NCBI GenBank assembly: GCA_905214225.1
Contig: CAJMLL010000001.1
Span: 1-64,000 of the forward strand
Source of the DNA: an uncultured bacterium
Lineage (GTDB): Bacteria > Bacillota > Clostridia > Peptostreptococcales > Anaerovoracaceae
Length of the DNA: 64,000 nucleotides
Direction of reading: 5' to 3'
The translations under genes and the position numbers were made by a program. Positions 60,177 to 64,000 of this stretch are shown here, one piece after another; the stretch's first letter is position 1; each line of letters opens with the position of its first letter. Below the pieces are notes generated by a model, which worked only from the letters and a program-made list of their open reading frames with translations, was not told the origin of the DNA and ran no database searches.

Positions 60177-61136
60177 ATGAAAATCAGTGCAGTAAAATTA
60201 TTTGAGAATGGTTACATGCTGCAGCCATTTGCATTCGGCGGTGAGGAAGGCCCGGATAAGTTTGATCCAAGAGTCCGCTACCGTTCCAGTCTGCAGAACT
60301 ACGTGATCGATACAGGAAAAGAGGTAATCCTGGTCGACACAGGAATGCCGAAGGAGTTCCCGGAGCAGGTTCCGGATGCCAAGACTCCGATCTTCATGGG
60401 AAACAAGATTACCGATTATGTTTCCGCACTGAAGAAGGTTGGATATGAGCCAGAGCAGGTCAGCAAAATCCTGGTAACACACAAGCATTCCGATCACAGC
60501 GGCGAATTCCGTTCCTTCCCGAACGCACAGATTTTCGCGTCCAGAACCGAGTCTGAGTCCGATGAACTGAAGGATCTGCCGAATGTTACACCAGTTGACT
60601 TCACAGACGGACCGTACTACAATTTCCCGAAGTCCCAGACCATCGCCCCGGGAATCCATTACATTGAGGCAAAGGGTCACACAACAGGAAACAGCATCGT
60701 CATCGTAGAAGACGGAGACCTTTTCTACATGATCCACGGCGATATTACATACTGCGACGAGGCACTCTACGCAAACAAGCTGTCGGTTGTATTCGAGGAC
60801 GTCACGGCGGCAAGAGAGTCCCTGGACAGAGTCCGCGAGTTCATCTCTAATCATCCGACCGTATACTGCTCCACACATACACCGCTCGGCTATGAGAATC
60901 TGGAGTCAAAGAAAGTCATCGACCTGAACAATCCGCCGGAAATCATTCCGCCAAAAGACATCAAGGCCAAGAAAGCAACCGGTAAGTACGTATGCTCCGT
61001 ATGCGGATACGTTTACGATCCGGATAAGGGTGACCCAGAGCACGGAATCCCAGCCGGCACCGCTTTCGTAGACCTTCCAGACGACTGGACCTGCCCGCGC
61101 TGCCACCAGCCAAAGAGCAAATTTACTCCGGCATAA
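60177..61136 (+). CDS. Metallo-beta-lactamase-fold protein fused to rubredoxin
   Basis: A 319-residue protein. The N-terminal MBL domain (about 1-255) has THKHSDHSG (H102, H104, D106, H107), then [17 protein letters not shown] and CSTHTPLG, a complete dinuclear metal site like lactonase-type hydrolases. A short Pro/Lys linker leads to a rubredoxin (about 266-319: [21 protein letters not shown]). Flavodiiron proteins join MBL, flavodoxin and sometimes rubredoxin; here flavodoxin is absent. Ferritin next door and the rubredoxin suggest oxygen or peroxide handling, but a hydrolase is equally possible. The ribosome site is AGGAAAGGAG. Confidence 0.88.
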   Translation: MKISAVKLFENGYMLQPFAFGGEEGPDKFDPRVRYRSSLQNYVIDTGKEVILVDTGMPKEFPEQVPDAKTPIFMGNKITDYVSALKKVGYEPEQVSKILVTHKHSDHSGEFRSFPNAQIFASRTESESDELKDLPNVTPVDFTDGPYYNFPKSQTIAPGIHYIEAKGHTTGNSIVIVEDGDLFYMIHGDITYCDEALYANKLSVVFEDVTAARESLDRVREFISNHPTVYCSTHTPLGYENLESKKVIDLNNPPEIIPPKDIKAKKATGKYVCSVCGYVYDPDKGDPEHGIPAGTAFVDLPDDWTCPRCHQPKSKFTPA

Positions 61137-61213
61137 TGGCGCTTGCCCTCATGAGCAGGAGCGCGAGCGAACTGCGATTGGATGATTCCTACGGCGCAGT
61201 CGATTCCCGAATC

Positions 61214-61242
61214 TTGACATCTTTTTCTAACTATGCTATAAA
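61214..61242 (+). promoter_or_regulatory. Promoter of the ABC-F leader
   Basis: Perfect TTGACA (61214-61219) and TATAAA (61237-61242) with a 17-base spacer, followed by a leader of about 270 bases. Confidence 0.75.
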
Positions 61243-61280
61243 AACAAGGTATTCAATTAAGAAATCAAAAGGGTGAAAGA

Positions 61281-61304
61281 ATGATTAACTTTTCTTGCAG
61301 ATAA
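61281..61304 (+). CDS. Seven-codon leader peptide
   Basis: ATG at 61281 after AAGGGTGAAAGA encodes MINFSCR and a stop. Its coding bases (CTTTTCTTGCAGATA) are complementary, with a small bulge, to 61346-61363. The adjacent terminator hairpin follows. This is the layout of ribosome-mediated attenuators ahead of antibiotic-resistance ABC-F genes, in which a drug-stalled ribosome on the leader frees the downstream gene. Stalling itself is inferred. Confidence 0.55.
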   Translation: MINFSCR

Positions 61305-61437
61305 TTTCAGAACGGTGCGGAGCAGCTTTTTACATGCTGTCTCTGTATCTGCTGCAAGAAAGTTTTTCATCTGTCTGACTCTATATGGAAAATCCGGACG
61401 CTGTGTGTTTGAAGGCGCCTGGCCCGGATTTCTGCCG

Positions 61438-61480
61438 CAGGCCGCAGGAAACAGCTTTCCTGCGGCCTGATTGTTTTTTG
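61438..61480 (+). terminator. Attenuator terminator upstream of the ABC-F stub
   Basis: CAGGCCGCAGGAAA (61438-61451) pairs perfectly with TTTCCTGCGGCCTG (61456-61469) around CAGC; ATTGTTTTTTG follows. It lies inside the transcript, between the leader peptide and the ABC-F start. A second hairpin, AATCCGG/CCGGATT (61391-61397 with 61424-61430), precedes it. Confidence 0.85.
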
Positions 61481-61517
61481 TTTCCACAGCAATTGCAATG
61501 TGGAGGTGGGTCAGATT

Positions 61518-61859
61518 ATGTCTATGATTAAAGTTGAAGATCTCACATTTTCCTATCCGGGAAGTTTTGATAATATATTCGAACATACCAGTTTTCAGGT
61601 CGATACGGACTGGAGGCTTGGTTTTGTCGGAAGAAACGGAAGCGACTTTTCGGAAGGCCAGAAGAAAAAAGTGCTGATCGCAGGCAGCCTCTGTCAGGAG
61701 GCACATCTTTATGTCTGGGACGAGCCGCTGAATTTCATCGATATTTATTCCCGCTTGCAGATTGAAGATCTGATTCAGCAGTTCCAGCCGACGATGATTT
61801 TTGTCGAGCACGATACGGCTTTTCGTGATAAAATTGCGACAGAAGTTATCGAATTATAA
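61518..61859 (+). pseudogene. ABC-F ribosome-protection protein (Lsa-like) with large internal deletion
   Basis: A 113-residue open frame starting after TGGAGGTGGG. Its first 42 residues (MIKVEDLTFSYPGSFDNIFE, WRLGFVGRNG) are the beginning of an Lsa/Vga-type ABC-F ATPase up to Walker A. The frame then jumps at about 61640 to SEGQKKKVLIAGSL, VWDEPLNFID and MIFVEHD, which belong to the second ATPase domain. About 330-360 residues including Walker A lysine, linker and most of both domains are missing. The reading frame is intact across the joint, but no ATPase activity can remain. Confidence 0.8.
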
Positions 61860-62015
61860 GGTAGCGCTTTTCAGCTTTTCGTGAATAACCAGTTGTGCGG
61901 AGTTATATATAATGCACAGGCATGATACAATTACGAAATAAATATATGGTAAACCTGACTTGGCGCTGTCTGAATGGACGGATAGTTCAAGATCAAAATA
62001 ATTAGGGAGAACAGC

Positions 62016-62141
62016 ATGAAATCCAATCCTTTTGCAGAGCAGGTCCATTTTTCACAGGTCCTGGATGAGGACCTGTGGGTGGATCTTCCTTACTGGAATT
62101 CCACGGTCCGCTATGACGGCTGCGGCATGGTCAGCCTGTGA
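62016..62141 (+). pseudogene. Short open frame, possible C39-like peptidase remnant
   Basis: A 41-residue frame after TAGGGAG ends WNSTVRYDGCGMVSL and stops. The GCGMVSL motif preceded by Tyr/Asp resembles the catalytic-cysteine segment of C39-type peptidase-like proteins (GCGPTSLAM). The remainder of such a domain is missing, so this is probably the start of a deleted gene. Low certainty. Confidence 0.3.
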
Positions 62142-62178
62142 TGTGAAAAGGGTCGAGAATAGTGGGGAGGAGCAGTAA

Positions 62179-62880
62179 ATGCTGAACAGAAAGAAGAGCC
62201 CGCAGAAATTTCGCCGCTTTGACACTGATGCCGATAAGGAAGAGGTGCAGAAGATCCAGAACCGGATTCAGGAACGCCAGAAAGATATGGAAGTCCGGAC
62301 GAAGTCACATCTAGAGACCTTCAACGATGGGGTCATTGCGATTTTCATTACGATTATGGTGCTTGAAATCCCGTATCCTTCGGAATCTTGCAGTGTACAC
62401 GCATTTCGTGAGAGCATTTTTATTTTCATTGTCAGTTTCTTCGTGGTGGCGGATTTCTGGTACGAGCTGCACCGGAGCTTTCTGACCTTTGAAGAAGCCG
62501 ATCACTGGGTGGTGGTGTCTGATTTTCTGTTTCTGGCGGCGCTGGCACTGATTCCGATCATGACCAAGTGGATTATGAATGACGTGACGCGGCAGGCCAT
62601 CACCTACTTCGGCCTGGTCTATCTCATCACAACCCTCCTGGAAGTCATGCTTTTCTTCGTGGCCCACAGAAAAGAAGTGTGGCTCTATTCAGAAGTTTAC
62701 CGGACATTCATGCTTCTCCGCATTATCTGGGTGCTGGCCCTGAATGGTGCGCTGATTCTGCTGTCTCTGTACTATCCGCGTGCTGCAATGTATCTGTTCC
62801 TGACACTTCCGATCGTTTCCTTTTTCTTCCCAAATATACGGCCCTTTTCCCGGAGACACAGGAAGAAGAAAAAGATGTGA
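62179..62880 (+). CDS. TMEM175-family (DUF1211) potassium channel-like protein
   Basis: A 233-residue membrane protein. The signature ETFNDGVIAIFITIMVLEIP (about residues 45-64) is the TMEM175/DUF1211 first helix, with N in place of the common S of FSDG. Five to six further helices and a basic C-terminus follow. Bacterial members form potassium-leak channels as tetramers. The start follows GGGGAGGAGC. It ends before a strong terminator. Confidence 0.85.
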   Translation: MLNRKKSPQKFRRFDTDADKEEVQKIQNRIQERQKDMEVRTKSHLETFNDGVIAIFITIMVLEIPYPSESCSVHAFRESIFIFIVSFFVVADFWYELHRSFLTFEEADHWVVVSDFLFLAALALIPIMTKWIMNDVTRQAITYFGLVYLITTLLEVMLFFVAHRKEVWLYSEVYRTFMLLRIIWVLALNGALILLSLYYPRAAMYLFLTLPIVSFFFPNIRPFSRRHRKKKKM

Positions 62881-62900
62881 ATTGTTTAACAATATTGATG

Positions 62901-62931
62901 CCGCCGCTGGAATTTTCCGGCGGCGGTTTTT
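62901..62931 (+). terminator. Terminator after the TMEM175-like gene
   Basis: CCGCCGCTGG (62901-62910) pairs with CCGGCGGCGG (62917-62926, one mismatch) around AATTTT, then TTTTT. From here to 63280 no gene is seen; the last 200 bases are AT-rich. Confidence 0.85.
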
Positions 62932-63280
62932 CTGATGGGACAAAAAGAACACGCAAGAGGAAAAAACGGCAGGCGGCCGCCCGGAGTGGGGAGATTTCCA
63001 GGAGAATATTGCCGAAGCCCGGCATTTTGTTGTTCTGGTCTGCAGTCAGACAGTGTCGGAGAAGGCCGGGTGGAGAATGCATATATGATATCGTGGTAAA
63101 CTAATTTCCTGTTTCGTATTTTATTATTGATAAGCATGGAATTAATGCTGTGTATACAATAGCCATAGAAAACCGTGAAATTATATTGATTTCAGCCGTT
63201 TTTAACTGTATAATTTTTTCTTGCTCCTATGTTTTTTGTCTAAATGAGAAAAATAAATGATTAATATTCTGTAAATTCGC

Positions 63281-63309
63281 TTGATTAATTTTAAAAACAT
63301 GATTAGAAT
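63281..63309 (+). promoter_or_regulatory. Promoter of the NuoE-like operon
   Basis: TTGATT (63281-63286) and TAGAAT (63304-63309) with a 17-base spacer. It resembles the recA promoter at 20658. Confidence 0.6.
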
Positions 63310-63323
63310 AGAACTAGTGTTAC

Positions 63324-63341
63324 GGGTTAATGTAATAACAA
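63324..63341. promoter_or_regulatory. Possible Rex operator
   Basis: GGGTTAATGTAATAACAA fits the Rex pattern TTGTTAA-N4-TTAACAA at 11 of 14 defined bases and lies about 8-25 bases after the expected transcription start. Rex senses NADH/NAD+ and commonly controls NADH-linked and hydrogenase genes in Clostridia, matching the downstream gene type. Confidence 0.4.
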
Positions 63342-63350
63342 TTCGGGAAA

Positions 63351-63376
63351 AGGAGGTGTGGATGTGACATCATCCA
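63351..63376 (+). promoter_or_regulatory. Ribosome site followed by a hairpin before the NuoE start
   Basis: AGGAGG (63351-63356) lies 30 bases before the only plausible start (63387), too far to act directly. Between them TGGATG (63359-63364) pairs with CATCCA (63371-63376); folding would shorten the distance to about 12 bases. The same AGGAGG also directly precedes an ATG-TGA (63362-63367). Confidence 0.4.
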
Positions 63377-63386
63377 CGACTGAGAA

Positions 63387-63866
63387 ATGTTAGATCAATC
63401 GTACTATGATAAAACGGATGCAATCATCCGCTATCACGGAGCGGAGGAGCGTTTTCTGATTCCGATCATCCAGGATATTCAGGAAGCCTACACTTATGTT
63501 CCTCCGGAACTGCTTAGTTATGTCGCGAAAAAACTGAATATTTCAGAAGCAAAGGCATACAGCGTTGCCAGTTTCTATGAGAATTTTTCTTTTGAGGCAA
63601 AAGGTAAATATGTCATTCGTGTCTGTGACGGAACGGCCTGTCATGTCAGAAAATCGACACCGATTTTAAACGCGCTGAATGAGAACCTGGGCCTGAGTAA
63701 AAGAAAACATACTACAGACGATCAGCTCTTTACTGTAGAAACAGTTTCCTGCCTGGGCGCGTGCGGACTGGCGCCGACGGTGACCGTAAACGGTAAGGTT
63801 TATCCGAAAATGACACCGGACAAAATGATGGACATTATCGATCAGCTGCGGAAGGAGAATGCTTAA
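63387..63866 (+). CDS. NuoE-like NADH dehydrogenase/hydrogenase gamma subunit
   Basis: A 159-residue thioredoxin-like [2Fe-2S] protein with ligands C80, C85, C122 and C126 (VCDGTACH, SCLGACG), as in NuoE and the HydC/HydA-associated subunit of electron-bifurcating hydrogenases. It passes electrons between the flavin subunit and others. An in-frame TGA lies two codons before the ATG, so no earlier start is possible. It is followed by the flavoprotein subunit with a one-base overlap (TAATG). Confidence 0.93.
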   Translation: MLDQSYYDKTDAIIRYHGAEERFLIPIIQDIQEAYTYVPPELLSYVAKKLNISEAKAYSVASFYENFSFEAKGKYVIRVCDGTACHVRKSTPILNALNENLGLSKRKHTTDDQLFTVETVSCLGACGLAPTVTVNGKVYPKMTPDKMMDIIDQLRKENA

Positions 63867-64000
63867 TGAGACTGGAAAACAGAACGCAGCTTGACCTGCT
63901 TCGGGAACAGTGCGTAGAAAAGAGAAATGCAGAAACGCGCAGAATTCTGGTCTGCGGAGGAACCGGATGTCTTGCCGGAGGCTCCCAGAAACTTTATGAA
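63866..64000 (+). CDS. NuoF-like flavoprotein subunit (partial, cut by window end)
   Basis: The first 45 residues (MRLENRTQLDLLREQCVEKR, then RRILVCGGTGCLAGGS) match the N-terminal thioredoxin-like domain of NuoF/HydB subunits of bifurcating hydrogenases or NADH dehydrogenases. GGAAGGAG precedes the start inside the previous gene. The FMN, NAD and Fe-S domains lie beyond the window. Confidence 0.85.
   Translation, partial: MRLENRTQLDLLREQCVEKRNAETRRILVCGGTGCLAGGSQKLYE

Noticed and set aside
62679-63104. 141-codon frame overlapping the TMEM175-like gene
   Set aside because: It overlaps a recognisable membrane protein gene in another frame and crosses its terminator.

Overview
The window looks like chromosome from an anaerobic member of the Clostridia (Bacillota), with roughly half G+C by eye. 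I infer this from strong AGGAGG-type ribosome binding sites with occasional TTG/GTG starts, clostridial markers (IreB, an Asp23-family protein, UPF0291/DUF896, single-chain PurL, a stand-alone AICAR transformylase), a family-I CoA-transferase, rubredoxin, ferritin and the first genes of a hydrogenase/NADH-dehydrogenase-like complex. Placement near Lachnospiraceae or Anaerovoracaceae is a guess. Nearly all genes run on the + strand; the one clear exception is a lipoprotein at 3690-5207.

Layout. 1-6087: alanine/glycine:Na+ symporter behind a structured leader, a small unknown protein, a CoA-transferase, a lipoprotein that looks like a dead M20C dipeptidase, and a GNAT acetyltransferase. 6153-12290: ribosomal protein L28, Asp23, RecG, RsmD, CoaD, a coiled-coil protein, TmcAL and L32. 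12413-21865: archaeal/fungal-type aspartate-semialdehyde dehydrogenase, FtsK, RimO, PgsA, CinA and RecA, the last with a textbook LexA box. 22000-28301: L21 (with leader RNA and C-terminal extension), L27 without the usual Firmicutes N-extension, Obg, an HD-domain/radical-SAM fusion, its DUF2344 partner and a ComEA-like protein. 28302-31828: an untranslated stretch with a candidate structured RNA, an orphan Spo0A-type DNA-binding domain, DUF896 and the NifS/NifU iron-sulfur pair. 32123-37298: phosphoglucomutase, AlaRS, IreB, RuvX. 37405-48102: a purine operon purE-F-M-N-(PurO-like cyclohydrolase)-(AICAR transformylase)-D-L. In it the usual bifunctional PurH is replaced by two proteins.

48343-56326: accessory genes, ending in a tightly coupled three-gene unit of a VWA protein, a MoxR-type AAA+ ATPase and an LRR/ankyrin-like protein. 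56327-59190 is a gene graveyard. A Cas3'' HD-nuclease fragment is fused in frame to a teichoic-acid CDP-glycerol transferase fragment, followed by a broken nucleotidyltransferase and broken sugar-transfer ATP-grasp genes. 59357-61136 holds ferritin and a metallo-beta-lactamase/rubredoxin fusion, probably oxygen or iron stress functions. 61214-61859 carries what looks like an intact antibiotic-type attenuator (promoter, leader peptide, terminator) in front of an ABC-F gene reduced to a 113-residue stub. The window closes with a TMEM175-like channel and the start of a NuoE/NuoF-type operon behind a possible Rex operator.

The most noteworthy items are the attenuator retained in front of a gutted ABC-F gene, the HD-radical-SAM fusion, the orphan Spo0A C-terminal domain, the Cas3''/TagF chimera, the linked absence of Prp and the L27 extension, and the VWA/MoxR/LRR unit. 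All assignments come from reading the sequence; no database search was run.
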